From Biomaibacter acetigenes (GTDB taxonomy: Bacteria; Bacillota; Thermosediminibacteria; Thermosediminibacterales; Tepidanaerobacteraceae): DNA of 64,000 nucleotides. This document shows positions 10,027 through 18,934 of the stretch, piece by piece. A program made the position numbers and the translations under genes. The notes under the pieces are model-generated. The model had not been told where the DNA came from. It saw nothing but the letters and a program-made list of their open reading frames with translations, and ran no database searches. The stretch's first letter is position 1; every line of letters begins with the position of its first letter. Where the stretch lies: contig NZ_CP033169.1 in the NCBI RefSeq assembly GCF_003691585.1, positions 186,001 through 250,000 on the forward strand, written 5' to 3'.

Positions 10027-10681
10027 TTAGCAGCATGTGCACAGGTCTCCTCCCATACATTCACAGCAGGTGTCACAGGCCCACAATGCACACAGGGCCT
10101 GGCAGCAATCGTCACTGTCCCGGCGGGTGGAGTAATAGACATTTTGTTGATAATTATTTCTCATACTTATCATATTATTCAAGGCTTGTTGATATTCCAT
10201 GTTTCCGGGGTCCATATTGACGGCGGTTTTGAAGCAGTCATAGGCATCCCCGAACCTGCTCCGGCGGTAGTTGACATGCCCCATGAGGTAATACCAGCGG
10301 GCATCCCGGTTATTTATTTTGTTTAATATGTATTCAGCCCGCATAAGGTCATTGGCATTCAAAGCATCCATGGCTTGCAAAAAAAGGGATTCCTCTTCAA
10401 CCATAGCCGCCGTTTTGGCCGGAGTTGCCGTTAAAGCCCCCGCTTTGGCCACCAAAGCCACCATGGCCGGATCCCGATCCAAAATCCGAGCCGGCGGCCC
10501 CTTCCATTATCATGCGGTAGGACTCATTGACCTCCCGGAGCTTTTCCTCTGCCAGATCCTTCAGAGGGTTATTGGCGTACTGGTCCGGATGGTATTTTTT
10601 CACCAGTTCCCTGTAAGCTCTTTTCACTTCTTCGGGAGAAGCCCCCTCCCCCAAGCCTAAAACTTCATACGGGTTTTGCAT
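10027..10681 (-). CDS. J-domain protein with TPR-like C-terminus (frameshifted)
   Basis: A J-domain co-chaperone split by a frameshift. Frame one (start 10681) gives [33 protein letters not shown] with the diagnostic HPD, then a Gly/Asn/Ser-rich linker, and hits TGA at 10397-10399. Frame two carries [28 protein letters not shown], a TPR-like [16 protein letters not shown] repeat and a Cys-rich end, [26 protein letters not shown]. Clostridial proteins with this exact architecture are continuous and about 210-215 residues, so one base around 10399 is extra; removing it gives ...NGGYG-EEESL. The start overlaps the end of the DUF5685-like gene by 25 bp, indicating a two-gene operon. The Cys cluster may bind metal (inference). 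Confidence 0.8.
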
Positions 10682-11577
10682 TTTTTATCTCCTTTCATGA
10701 TTCTCTCCAGTTCTTTGTAAAGGCCGATCTTAACCACATTTTCGATGATTCCCCGGTTCTTTTTAAACTCAAGCTTTTTAAAGGACCGATCGATGAGGCT
10801 TAAAGTAAACGTCAGGTTAAAGCATACCCATTCTTTAGCCTCTTCTTTGGCGGTTCCTCTGAAGAAACTCCCCCCTGGATCCCCTCCTTCATTATTTTTC
10901 AACTGCTTTCCAAACTGCAGGAGTATGGGGTTATAGCTTCGGTTTTTCATGTCCTTTTCCATATCGTCATAGGCATCGATAATATATATGAATCTTCCCA
11001 GGTTGTAAGCGATGTGTTCCAGATCGGGCACTATGGATTCTTCAAATTTCATGCCGGGGTAGGGAAGTATCTCTTTCATAAGGTTTGCAAAAGGCTCTGC
11101 CGCTTTATCTATAGATGCACACCTTTCCCTTTCCAGAGCATCCAGTGCCCGGAGATTTTGCTCTATGGCAAAGGCCTTTTCCGGATACTTTGACCGGGCT
11201 TTCTTGAATTGATTGTAAAAGGCAAGGCTTCCGAAGGTGCCCAGGAACTTTTTTTCATCCTTTTTCATGTCCAGAAACTTGTAGTATGTCAGCAAGATAT
11301 TCATATCAGCCGCATAGGCTATGTATTCATTATTTTTTATCACGGGCCTTTTGCCAAAGGGATGGGCAATACACGGCTCCAGCTTCATGTCGATGCTTTC
11401 ATCAGACAGAGCCGAAAGGACGATGGCCAAAAATGTATGCTCGTAATTCAGGGAAAACCTTGAAAAAAGGCCGTACCTTTTCCCCAGCTCCTTACAAAGG
11501 CCGCAGTAATAGGCTTTGAATACCTCATATTCCTTTATCTTCATTTCGGGTTTGTAGGGCTTTATGTATCCAAACAT
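10657..11577 (-). CDS. DUF5685-like protein
   Basis: A 306-residue soluble protein starting [36 protein letters not shown], with an N-terminal [10 protein letters not shown] motif, a central helical region and a conserved acidic stretch [25 protein letters not shown]. The two Cys of CGLC plus C-terminal charged helices fit the DUF5685 family of Firmicutes, usually encoded beside a J-domain protein as here. The acidic [12 protein letters not shown] motif is reminiscent of all-helical prenyl-transferase-like folds, but no activity is established. It is translationally coupled to the downstream J-domain gene. Confidence 0.75.
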   Translation of the reverse strand: MFGYIKPYKPEMKIKEYEVFKAYYCGLCKELGKRYGLFSRFSLNYEHTFLAIVLSALSDESIDMKLEPCIAHPFGKRPVIKNNEYIAYAADMNILLTYYKFLDMKKDEKKFLGTFGSLAFYNQFKKARSKYPEKAFAIEQNLRALDALERERCASIDKAAEPFANLMKEILPYPGMKFEESIVPDLEHIAYNLGRFIYIIDAYDDMEKDMKNRSYNPILLQFGKQLKNNEGGDPGGSFFRGTAKEEAKEWVCFNLTFTLSLIDRSFKKLEFKKNRGIIENVVKIGLYKELERIMKGDKKCKTRMKF

Positions 11578-11901
11578 TTGACCTTATCTTTCCGGCGGTT
11601 TTTTAAAATGATTCTGCCGCTACAATTATATCAGTAAAATCTGTCAGCTTCAACAATTACAGTATTCCGGCTGGTCATCGGATGAAATAAAAAACATCGT
11701 ATCCATGATTACTGCCATCCTAAAATTACTTTCCTTTCAGTCCTCTGAGCCAAATTACATCGCTGCAGGTTGGGTGCAGAGCGGGAACCTTTTTGCCTCA
11801 GGTGATATTTACTATCCGATAAAATCAAGAAGGAAAACCGGAAGCTTTTATCGAATTATTTATGAAATCTATTGTTTACTGAAAGTAGGGGGCAAAGCAT
11901 C
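11578..11901. other. Divergent intergenic region
   Basis: These 324 bp separate the DUF5685-like gene (minus) from the methyltransferase gene (plus) and should contain two promoters. I see no convincing gene, RNA or long repeat. An open frame reading AAGWVQSGNLFASGDIYYP near 11767-11880 has no ribosome site or recognisable domain and may be a gene relic. Confidence 0.5.
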
Positions 11902-13173
11902 ATGCAAACCACACGGCAGATCGACATTCCCCGCTACCTTGCGGAGTTTCGACTGGATGAAGGTACCGGAGAAAATCTCAGTCTGTTTGGCGACAAAAAA
12001 CGCGGGACTGAAATAGAATATGTACAGATAGATGATCACCGTATCCCCAGATACATAAACGAATACTGGACTTCGGGACAGAGGCAGGCATCTTCCATCC
12101 ACGAAGTTTCCTACAGGGCCTGTTTTAAGCCTCAAGTGCCGCACTTTTTTATTGACCTTTTGACGCAGGAAGGCGATACTGTCTACGACCCCTTCAGCGG
12201 CAGGGGTACCACAGTTATTGAGGCGGGACGTTTAGGCCGTAGAGTCATCGCTAATGACGTAAATCCCTTGAGTGAGATTCTCTCCAGGCCCAGATTCTTT
12301 ATACCCGATTTAAAGGATGTGGAAAAAAGGCTTGAAGAGATTCCATACTATTCCAGCCTAAGAGCTGAAATGGACCTTTCCATGTTCTTTCACCCCGATA
12401 CCGAGTCGGAAATCGTGTCTTTGAAGAATTATATCCTGGAAAAGAGGCAGAGCGGCCGGGAGGACCACGTGGACAGCTGGATACGCATGGTGGCCACCAA
12501 TCGGCTTACAGGCCACTCACCCGGTTTTTTTTCAGTATACACATTGCCGCCAAATCAGGCGGTAAGCCCCGAGCGGCAGATAAAAATCAACGAGAAGCGT
12601 CACCAGAAGCCGGAGTACAGGGATACCCGAAAGATAATCCTTAAAAAATCAAAGAGCCTCATCAAAAATTTAACCCGAAAAGAAAAGGAAAACCTCAGAA
12701 AGGCGGGGGAAAGCGCACTTTTTTTGACAGAGGACGCAAGATACACAGGCCGGATACCGGACGGATCTGTGCAGCTTACCGTGACATCTCCGCCTTTTCT
12801 GGATGTGGTTCAATATTCCCAGGATAACTGGCTTCGCTGCTGGTTTAATTCCATAGATGCCGAGGAGATATCGAAGAAAATAACTATGTCCAGAACTGTT
12901 GAGGAATGGTGCGGCGTAATGGGCGATGTATTTCGGGAGCTTTTCAGGATAACCCGAAAGGGCGGCTGGGTAGCCTTTGAAGTGGGTGAGGTGAGGGGCG
13001 GTTCAGTAAAGCTCGATGAACATGTGGTTCCCCTGGGCCTTGCCGCGGGCTTTGAGTGCGAAGGCATACTTATAAACCTGCAGGAGTTCACCAAGACTTC
13101 CAACATATGGGGGATTAATAACAACACTTGCGGCACCAATACCAATCGTATAGTTATGTTCAAAAAACTTTGA
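11902..13173 (+). CDS. Solitary DNA methyltransferase (N4-cytosine/N6-adenine type)
   Basis: A 423-residue protein. Near residue 80-95 is the SAM-binding motif VYDPFSGRGTTVIEAGRLGRRVIANDVNPL, and near residue 295 the catalytic motif VTSPPFLDVVQYSQDNWLRCWF. TSPPF fits amino-methyltransferases (N4-cytosine or N6-adenine). The DPFSGRGTT block comes before TSPPF, a permuted order relative to beta-class enzymes. I chose the ATG at 11902, preceded by TAGGGGGC, over an upstream in-frame ATG at 11872 without a clear ribosome site. No restriction endonuclease gene is adjacent, so it is either solitary or part of a system not recognisable by position. It converges with dnaE. Confidence 0.85.
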   Translation: MQTTRQIDIPRYLAEFRLDEGTGENLSLFGDKKRGTEIEYVQIDDHRIPRYINEYWTSGQRQASSIHEVSYRACFKPQVPHFFIDLLTQEGDTVYDPFSGRGTTVIEAGRLGRRVIANDVNPLSEILSRPRFFIPDLKDVEKRLEEIPYYSSLRAEMDLSMFFHPDTESEIVSLKNYILEKRQSGREDHVDSWIRMVATNRLTGHSPGFFSVYTLPPNQAVSPERQIKINEKRHQKPEYRDTRKIILKKSKSLIKNLTRKEKENLRKAGESALFLTEDARYTGRIPDGSVQLTVTSPPFLDVVQYSQDNWLRCWFNSIDAEEISKKITMSRTVEEWCGVMGDVFRELFRITRKGGWVAFEVGEVRGGSVKLDEHVVPLGLAAGFECEGILINLQEFTKTSNIWGINNNTCGTNTNRIVMFKKL

Positions 13174-13236
13174 TACCGGACGCTCCACGGTCCCGTGGTT
13201 TCCCTCGTGTCCACGGCATGGTTCCTTCGAGAGATT

Positions 13237-16200
13237 TCAAACGAGGACGGGACGATAATCTAAAGCCGCTTGCGTTGCCGGGCTTTTGGCAAGGCTATTC
13301 AGAGACCTGACTTGCCCCACCACCACTGTGCGGTGGCCGTCATCGTTTAAATCGGTCCAGCCGTCGACTATAACAGGAGAGCCGGTGAAAAGGTATGGTG
13401 AAAAAAGTTTCATTTCCCGGGGGAAAATCACCAGCTCTACGGCTCCGTTCAGGTCTTCGAGTTGCACGAACATCATGCGCCCGCCGCTTCGGGTGCGACC
13501 CCAGCGGGGGTCCAGCAGGATTCCCGTAAGGCGCACCCTTTTCTTTTTGTTTATTTCGTCTACATCGGCGGTGGTATGGGTGCGGAGCTTTGCGGCCATA
13601 TCTTCCCACATCTCCATGGGGTGGACGGTGATGTAGTGACCCAGGGCCGAAAGCTCCTGGTTTATCTTTTGCTCCGGGGAAAAGTCCGGCAAAAACACAT
13701 CTCTTGCGAGGCTCTCTACCGGGGACTCTTCGGGCAGAAGGCATAGCTGGCCCGAATATCCGCCGCCGCATACCGCGGATTTTGCCTCCAGAAGGGCTGA
13801 TTTTAAGGAAAGCAGCAGGGCGGGCCGGGGGATACCGAAGGCGTCGAAGGCTCCGGATAAAATCAGGGATTCCAGGGCTTTACTGGTTACGGCCCGCCTG
13901 TCGGTGCGCCGGCAGAAATTGAAAAATCCGGTGAAGGGGCCTTCCTCCCGGGCCTTCAGGATTTCCTTGATGCCCCGGGCTCCCAGGTTTTTGACCAGGG
14001 CAAAGCCAGTTCTTATAGCTCCCATGCTCGAGGTTCGAAGTTCGAGGTTCGAGGTTTCTCCCTGCCGCGGCTCCGGGATAAATCCCACCCCGCTTTTGTT
14101 TATGTCCGGCAACAACAGCTTTATACCTTTCCTGCGGGCTTCGGAAAGGTAAAGCTGCAGGCGGGAGGGGGTGTCCATGTAAAGCGAAAGCAGTGCAGAG
14201 AAATACTCCAGCGGGAAATGTTCCTTGAGATATACGGTCCTTACAGCCATGATGGCATATGACACGCTGTGGGATTTATTGAACCCGTAATCTCCGAAGG
14301 CCTCCAGGACGGAGAAGATGTCGCCGGCGGTCTTTGCATCGATACCCCGCTGCCGGGCCCTCTGGATAAATATCGGTTTTTGCCGCTCGATTTCCTCCTT
14401 TTTCTTTTTTGCTATGGCCCGCCTGAGAAGGTCCGCTTCTCCCAGGGTGTAGCCCGCCACTACATGGGCGGCCTGCATTAGCTGTTCCTGATACAGGAAA
14501 ACCCCGTAAGTTTGCGAAAGTACCGGCCGAAGGCACGGATGGGGGTAACTGACGGCCTTTTTGCCGTGGCGCCGGGCTATGAACTCCTCCACCATGCCGC
14601 TTTGAAGGGGGCCGGGTCGGTAGAGGGCCAGCACTGCCGAGAGGTCTTCGATATTTTCAGGCTGCACTTTCCTGAGCATATTCCTCATGCCGGTGCTTTC
14701 CAGCTGGAATGTGGAAGTGGTGTCGCCCCGGCGGAGGGCCTCAAAAGTGTCTTTGTCATCCAGGGGGATATCCTCTATAGTCATGTGGATTTTTCGCCTG
14801 AATTTGATAAGTTCCAGCGTATCTCCTATCACCGTCAGAAACCGGAGGCCCAGCAGATCAATCTTTACAAGGCCCAGGTCCTCCAGCATTTCCATGTCCG
14901 CCTGGGTGATGATTTCCTCTCCCGAGGCCCGCTGCAGGGGCACATAATCCGTCAGGGGGTTTCTGGCTATCACCACCCCTGCGGAATGCTGGGTCATGTG
15001 GCGGGGGAGGCCCTGCAGGTGCCGGGCTGTTTCGAAGGCGTGTCTTGCCTCCGGGTCCCGACGGATTAAGGTCGAAAGGTGGGGACTCTGTTCCACGGCG
15101 CCTTCCAGGCTTATGTGGGAATAGGGGATGAGGGAGCACATCCTGTCTATCTTTTCATAGGCTAGTCCTAAGGCCCGGCCGGTGTCCCGCAGGACCGCCC
15201 GGGCCTGGAGGGTGGAAAAGGCTCCGGCGTGGGCTATCCTTTCCCTGCCGAAGCGCTCCCTTATGTAATCCAGCACCTTCCGCCGCCCCCGGTGGCACAG
15301 GTCCACATCGATGTCCGGGGGGCTCACCCTCTCGGGGTTCAAAAACCGCTCGAATATGAGGCCGTATTTTAAAGGGTCCACATCGGTGATGCCCAGGCAG
15401 TAGCTCACAAGGCTTCCGGCGGCGGAACCTCGGCCCGGGCCCACCGATATGCCGCTTTTTCTGGCAAAGTCCACGATGTCCTTGACTATGAGGAAATATC
15501 CTGCATATCCCGTCTGCCTTATCACCGAAAGTTCATATTCCAGACGCCTGCGGACATTTTCCGGCAGGGGCGTGCCGTAGCGGCCATAGGCCCCCTCGAA
15601 AGCCAGCTTTTCCAGAAAACTCCGGGTGTCATATCCAGGCGGCACCGGAATTTCCGGCAGGTTCATGCCTCCCAGGGAGAGCTTAACATTGCACCTTTCG
15701 GCTATAATTTCTGTATTTTCAAGGGCCTCCGGAGTATCGGCAAAAAGCTTTTCCATTTCCGCGGGAGTCTTGAAGTAATATTCTTTTCCCTCCATGGAAA
15801 TGGAATCCCCCAGCGACGAAAGGGTCTGTACCGACAGGAGCGCCCGGTGGACCGCAGCATCTTCCGGAGCCAGGTAATGCACGTCATTGGTAGCCACCAG
15901 CCCTACGCCAAGTTCTTTGGACAGGACCTTGAGCCAGAAATTGGCCTTTTTTTCCTGCTCAAGGCCGTGGTCCTGCATTTCCAGGAAGAAATTTCCTTTT
16001 CCGAAGATATCGGCATATTCTGCCACTGCCCTTCGGGCCCCCTCCATATCGCCTTTCAATATAAGGTCCGACACCTCCCCTCGGATGCAGGCGCTCAGGG
16101 CGATGAGGCCCCGGCTGTAACATGAAAGCAGCTTTTTATCCACCCGGGGACGGTAGTAGAACCCCTCCAGGTTGGAGGCCGTCACTAATTTTAGCAGATT

Positions 16201-16488
16201 TTTATAGCCCTCTTCATTTTCGGCCAGCAGCACCAGGTGGTGGGGGCATTCCTTGCCCTCCTTTTTGTGCATGTTGTCCACTACATAGACTTCACAGCCG
16301 AGGATGGGCTTTATCCCCTTTTCCATACAAAGCTTGTAAAAGGGCACCACCCCCCACAGACCCCCGTGGTCCGTTAGGGCCAGGGCCGGCATGCGAAGCT
16401 CCGCCGCCCGGCTTACCAGTTGCGGCAGGCGGCACAGGCCGTCCAGCAGGCTATATTCGGAATGCACATGCAGGTGGCAGAAAGACAT
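13237..16488 (-). CDS. dnaE: DNA polymerase III alpha subunit, DnaE type
   Basis: A 1083-residue replicative polymerase subunit. It starts with the PHP domain (HLHVHSEYSLLDGLCR, then ALTDHG), carries the polymerase-III-specific palm with SVGPGRGSAAGSL and the catalytic PPDIDVDLC near residue 390, the finger/HhH region, and a C-terminal OB fold (VRLTGILLDPRWGRTRSGGRM ... VELVIFPREM). It is shorter than E. coli DnaE (1160), lacking the extreme C-terminal tau-binding part, as in many Firmicute DnaE proteins; the main leading-strand enzyme would be PolC elsewhere. A TTCGAGG-type repeat has been accommodated in frame at 14026-14056. The gene stands alone and a related repeat lies just before its start. 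Confidence 0.96.
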   Translation of the reverse strand: MSFCHLHVHSEYSLLDGLCRLPQLVSRAAELRMPALALTDHGGLWGVVPFYKLCMEKGIKPILGCEVYVVDNMHKKEGKECPHHLVLLAENEEGYKNLLKLVTASNLEGFYYRPRVDKKLLSCYSRGLIALSACIRGEVSDLILKGDMEGARRAVAEYADIFGKGNFFLEMQDHGLEQEKKANFWLKVLSKELGVGLVATNDVHYLAPEDAAVHRALLSVQTLSSLGDSISMEGKEYYFKTPAEMEKLFADTPEALENTEIIAERCNVKLSLGGMNLPEIPVPPGYDTRSFLEKLAFEGAYGRYGTPLPENVRRRLEYELSVIRQTGYAGYFLIVKDIVDFARKSGISVGPGRGSAAGSLVSYCLGITDVDPLKYGLIFERFLNPERVSPPDIDVDLCHRGRRKVLDYIRERFGRERIAHAGAFSTLQARAVLRDTGRALGLAYEKIDRMCSLIPYSHISLEGAVEQSPHLSTLIRRDPEARHAFETARHLQGLPRHMTQHSAGVVIARNPLTDYVPLQRASGEEIITQADMEMLEDLGLVKIDLLGLRFLTVIGDTLELIKFRRKIHMTIEDIPLDDKDTFEALRRGDTTSTFQLESTGMRNMLRKVQPENIEDLSAVLALYRPGPLQSGMVEEFIARRHGKKAVSYPHPCLRPVLSQTYGVFLYQEQLMQAAHVVAGYTLGEADLLRRAIAKKKKEEIERQKPIFIQRARQRGIDAKTAGDIFSVLEAFGDYGFNKSHSVSYAIMAVRTVYLKEHFPLEYFSALLSLYMDTPSRLQLYLSEARRKGIKLLLPDINKSGVGFIPEPRQGETSNLELRTSSMGAIRTGFALVKNLGARGIKEILKAREEGPFTGFFNFCRRTDRRAVTSKALESLILSGAFDAFGIPRPALLLSLKSALLEAKSAVCGGGYSGQLCLLPEESPVESLARDVFLPDFSPEQKINQELSALGHYITVHPMEMWEDMAAKLRTHTTADVDEINKKKRVRLTGILLDPRWGRTRSGGRMMFVQLEDLNGAVELVIFPREMKLFSPYLFTGSPVIVDGWTDLNDDGHRTVVVGQVRSLNSLAKSPATQAALDYRPVLV
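14026..14056. repeat. TTCGAGG-type dispersed repeat inside dnaE
   Basis: Tandem-like units GAGGTTCGAAGTTC and GAGGTTCGAGG lie within the dnaE reading frame and are translated as SNLELRTSS on the minus strand. Related sequence is found in non-coding DNA at 16501-16541 and 26616-26645, so this looks like a mobile or amplified short repeat that entered a coding loop without breaking the frame. Confidence 0.65.
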
Positions 16489-16500
16489 AAAACCACCCCT

Positions 16501-16541
16501 TTTAGAAGTTCGAGATTTGAGGTTCGATGTTCGAAATACAC
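16501..16541. repeat. TTCGAGG-type dispersed repeat upstream of dnaE
   Basis: The segment has AGAAGTTCGAGATTTGAGG followed by TTCGATGTTCGAA, the same unit as inside dnaE and next to pckA. It occupies the first bases upstream of the dnaE start, where the promoter or ribosome site would be expected; AAGGGGTGG lies between repeat and start. Confidence 0.6.
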
Positions 16542-16758
16542 GATCATACCAAACAAATGTTTATATATATTATACACTGGAACATGTGTTTTTAGAAGTG
16601 GTGATTTATGCCATATTTATTATCCGAAAATGTTCCGCTGTTCGTGGGCTTTTTTAAATTGTCGCGACGGAGCAGTTGTTTACAAAATATTTCAATACTG
16701 GTATTATAGAGTAGATGAATCTTGCGGGTAAATATTTAAAAACGGGGGGTAAGCCTTT

Positions 16759-17100
16759 ATGTATCAAACAATAGTTAAAAAGATTGATGATGAGAAATGG
16801 GTAAAAAATCCCATACATCGGGAAGTTTACCTGAATACTCTACTGGATGAAAATGAAAACCAAAATGTCATAGTGCGGCTGGCAAAGATCCTGCCGGGAG
16901 GGGAGATACTCCCGCACACCCATAAAAATCAGGAGACCTTTTATTTCCTGGAAGGTGAAGGCAGTGTGCTGATAAACGGCGAAAGGAAAAGAGTGAAGAA
17001 GGGAGAGCTGGTTAATGCCCCTGCCGGCTGCGAGCACGGGATCTTAAACGATACCAGCGAGGAGATCCTCCTTTACTGTGTATTTTCGCCCATTCAATAA
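16759..17100 (+). CDS. Small cupin-domain protein
   Basis: A 113-residue single cupin barrel. The metal-site motifs are visible: motif 1 GGEILPHTHKNQETFYFLEGEG (His, His and Glu ligands), and motif 2 LVNAPAGCEHGILN (final His ligand). Such monodomain cupins bind a divalent metal or small ligand; substrate and reaction cannot be told from sequence. The ATG at 16759 follows a GGGGGGT ribosome site. It is monocistronic, 230 bp downstream of dnaE's divergent start, and its 3' end abuts a symporter fragment on the other strand. Confidence 0.85.
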   Translation: MYQTIVKKIDDEKWVKNPIHREVYLNTLLDENENQNVIVRLAKILPGGEILPHTHKNQETFYFLEGEGSVLINGERKRVKKGELVNAPAGCEHGILNDTSEEILLYCVFSPIQ

Positions 17101-17364
17101 GTAAATAATATAGGGCTATCATCAGGGCCAGCTGGGCGTCGTTGAACCCCAGCAACTCTGAAGTATCCCAAGTGTCGCCATGACAGCACCTCCGGGCACA
17201 CCGGGGGCCACCACCATGGTTACGCCCAGCATGAATCTGGAACCCGTCATTCCCGCCAGGGTAACCGGCATACCGTTGAGCATCATAACAGCGATGGCGC
17301 AGGTGGTGAGGGTTATAGTAATGCCGGACAGGTGGACCGTGGCAAAAAGGAGCGGCATGTCCAC
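17101..17364 (-). pseudogene. Fragment of a sodium:dicarboxylate (SDF-family) symporter
   Basis: The minus strand encodes LFATVHLSGITITLTTCAIAVMMLNGMPV ... FMLGVTMVVAPGVPGGAVMATLGILQS, typical of the C-terminal transmembrane core of SDF-family symporters (the APGVPGGAVMA segment is diagnostic). After GILQS the frame is lost; one base away it resumes as LLGFNDAQLALMIALYYLL, the expected continuation. Both ends are missing: it begins without an N-terminal two-thirds and runs into the cupin gene. The relic is at least twice damaged and cannot be functional. Confidence 0.8.
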
Positions 17365-17370
17365 GGTGAA

Positions 17371-17397
17371 AAAAGATTTTAGCAGCTGAAATCTTTT
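17371..17397 (-). terminator. Terminator downstream of ilvA
   Basis: AAAAGATTT and AAATCTTTT form a perfect 9-bp stem with a 9-base loop. On the minus strand it is followed by TTTTTTC. It starts 8 bp beyond the ilvA stop. Confidence 0.75.
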
Positions 17398-17404
17398 AAC
17401 TCCC

Positions 17405-18613
17405 CTACAGAATTATAAAATTATAGCCGTTTTCGGTCAGAACATTTTTTATTTTTTCTATGTGCTCTTCATTGACGGTTTCCAGTTCCAGCTCCACTTT
17501 TGCATAACCTATGGCAACATCCCGGGTGGAACGGTTGTGGGTCACCGACAGTACATTGGCGCCGGTTTCAGCCACAAGGTTCAAAAGCCTCCAGAGAGTC
17601 CCGGGTCTGTCCGGGATGAGGGTGTCCAGGAATATCTTCCTGCCGCCTTTTACAAGGCCTTTGTCTATAATCCTGGAGAGTATGTTGACATCTATATTGC
17701 CACCGCTGACCAGGGCCACGATTTTCTTGTCCCTGAAATCCTCCATGCGGTTCAATATGGCGGCTACGGGCACCGCACCGGCTCCTTCGGCTATCACTTT
17801 GGCCCTTTCCAGAAGCAGCAAAATGGCATTGGCAATTTCATCCTCGTCTACTGTTATGATGTTATCAACGTATTTTTGAATGATGCTGAAAGTGAGTTCG
17901 CCGGGAGTCTTTACGGCGATGCCGTCGGCTATGGTGGGAGTGCCGTCGACGGTGGTTATTTTTTTATTTTCCACGGATTCAGCCATGGAAGGCATGTTTT
18001 TGGACTGCACCCCTATGATTTTTATTCCGGGCTTTATACTCTTGGCGGCGATGGATACCCCTGAGATTAGACCTCCCCCGCCGATGGGCACCACTATGGC
18101 GTCGGCGTCAGGCAGGTCTTCGAGGATTTCAAGCCCGATGGTGCCCTGGCCGGCAATCACTTGAGGGTCGTTAAAGGGGTGTATGAAGGTGGCGCCGGTT
18201 TCTTTTTGCAGGCGCCTTGCTTCGGCATAAGCCTCGTCGTATACATTGCCGCAAAGCACCACATCGGCGCCGTAGCTTTTTGTAGCGGAAATCTTGGAAA
18301 GCGGCGCATGTTTTGGCATAACAATGGTTGACTTTATACCGTAGAAAGTGGCTCCCATAGCCACTCCTTGGGCATGGTTTCCCGCGGAGGACGCAATGAC
18401 ACCGTGTCTTTTTTCTTCATCGGTAAGGTGTGCTATCTTGTTAAAAGCGCCTCTAAGCTTAAAAGAACCGGTTTTCTGAAGGTTTTCCATCTTGAGGTAT
18501 ACAGAGTTGCCGCTCATTTCACTGAAAGTGGTATTGTGGACAACGCCGGTCTTATAAACCACGCTTTTTAGAATTTCCCGGGCCTCCCGAATATCCTGCA
18601 AGGTGACTTGCAT
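17405..18613 (-). CDS. ilvA: Threonine ammonia-lyase with C-terminal ACT domain
   Basis: A 402-residue PLP enzyme that would convert threonine to 2-oxobutanoate and ammonia, feeding isoleucine synthesis or fermentation. Features: substrate/PLP region LKMENLQKTGSFKLRGAF with the Schiff-base Lys, SSAGNHAQGVA, the glycine-rich phosphate loop VPIGGGGLISGVS, and an ACT-like regulatory domain from about residue 325 (DTLIPDRPGTLWRLLNLVAETGANVLSVTHNR). The size and single ACT domain match the short bacterial type usually seen in Clostridia. I moved the start to the ATG at 18613, which has TAGGAG at proper spacing; the upstream in-frame ATG at 18622 overlaps that ribosome site. It is monocistronic with its own terminator. 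Confidence 0.93.
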   Translation of the reverse strand: MQVTLQDIREAREILKSVVYKTGVVHNTTFSEMSGNSVYLKMENLQKTGSFKLRGAFNKIAHLTDEEKRHGVIASSAGNHAQGVAMGATFYGIKSTIVMPKHAPLSKISATKSYGADVVLCGNVYDEAYAEARRLQKETGATFIHPFNDPQVIAGQGTIGLEILEDLPDADAIVVPIGGGGLISGVSIAAKSIKPGIKIIGVQSKNMPSMAESVENKKITTVDGTPTIADGIAVKTPGELTFSIIQKYVDNIITVDEDEIANAILLLLERAKVIAEGAGAVPVAAILNRMEDFRDKKIVALVSGGNIDVNILSRIIDKGLVKGGRKIFLDTLIPDRPGTLWRLLNLVAETGANVLSVTHNRSTRDVAIGYAKVELELETVNEEHIEKIKNVLTENGYNFIIL

Positions 18614-18934
18614 ACGGTTCATCTCCTACTGTTATTGACTTTTGATTTATTTTTACCTCTAATCAAATCAATTATATTTTTTATAAAATTTATTGCACAG
18701 ATAACGGTTTCAACATCCCTGTCCGGAATTTTCTTATAGCGACAATGAAATTTTCCAGGTCGGCCGTATCGTATATTCTACACCAAAGTTATAAATCCTT
18801 CTAATGATAAAAAATTTTTTATGAGGATAAATATTAAAATAAGTAAATAACAGGATATAGCTTTTAAAAATCCCTGAATAATTGTATAATGTAAAGTGTC
18901 CATAATTTGTAAATTAGTGAAGGGAGGTGACTCT
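18614..18934. other. Divergent intergenic region
   Basis: About 320 AT-rich bp between ilvA (minus) and a methyltransferase gene (plus). It should hold both promoters. I see no RNA motif, repeat or convincing small gene. Confidence 0.5.

Noticed and set aside
10390-10420. GGT-TGA in the J-domain gene as a programmed +1 frameshift like that of prfB
   Set aside because: No upstream Shine-Dalgarno-like stimulator is evident, and similar single-base shifts occur in several unrelated genes here, so an error or decay is simpler.
11705-12016. A frame overlapping the start of the first methyltransferase
   Set aside because: It runs into the methyltransferase in a different frame and shows no ribosome site; mentioned only as a possible relic.
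13174-13236. CCACGG/CCGTGG hairpin between the convergent methyltransferase and dnaE genes
   Set aside because: The stem is short and no T run follows on either strand, so I do not call it a terminator.
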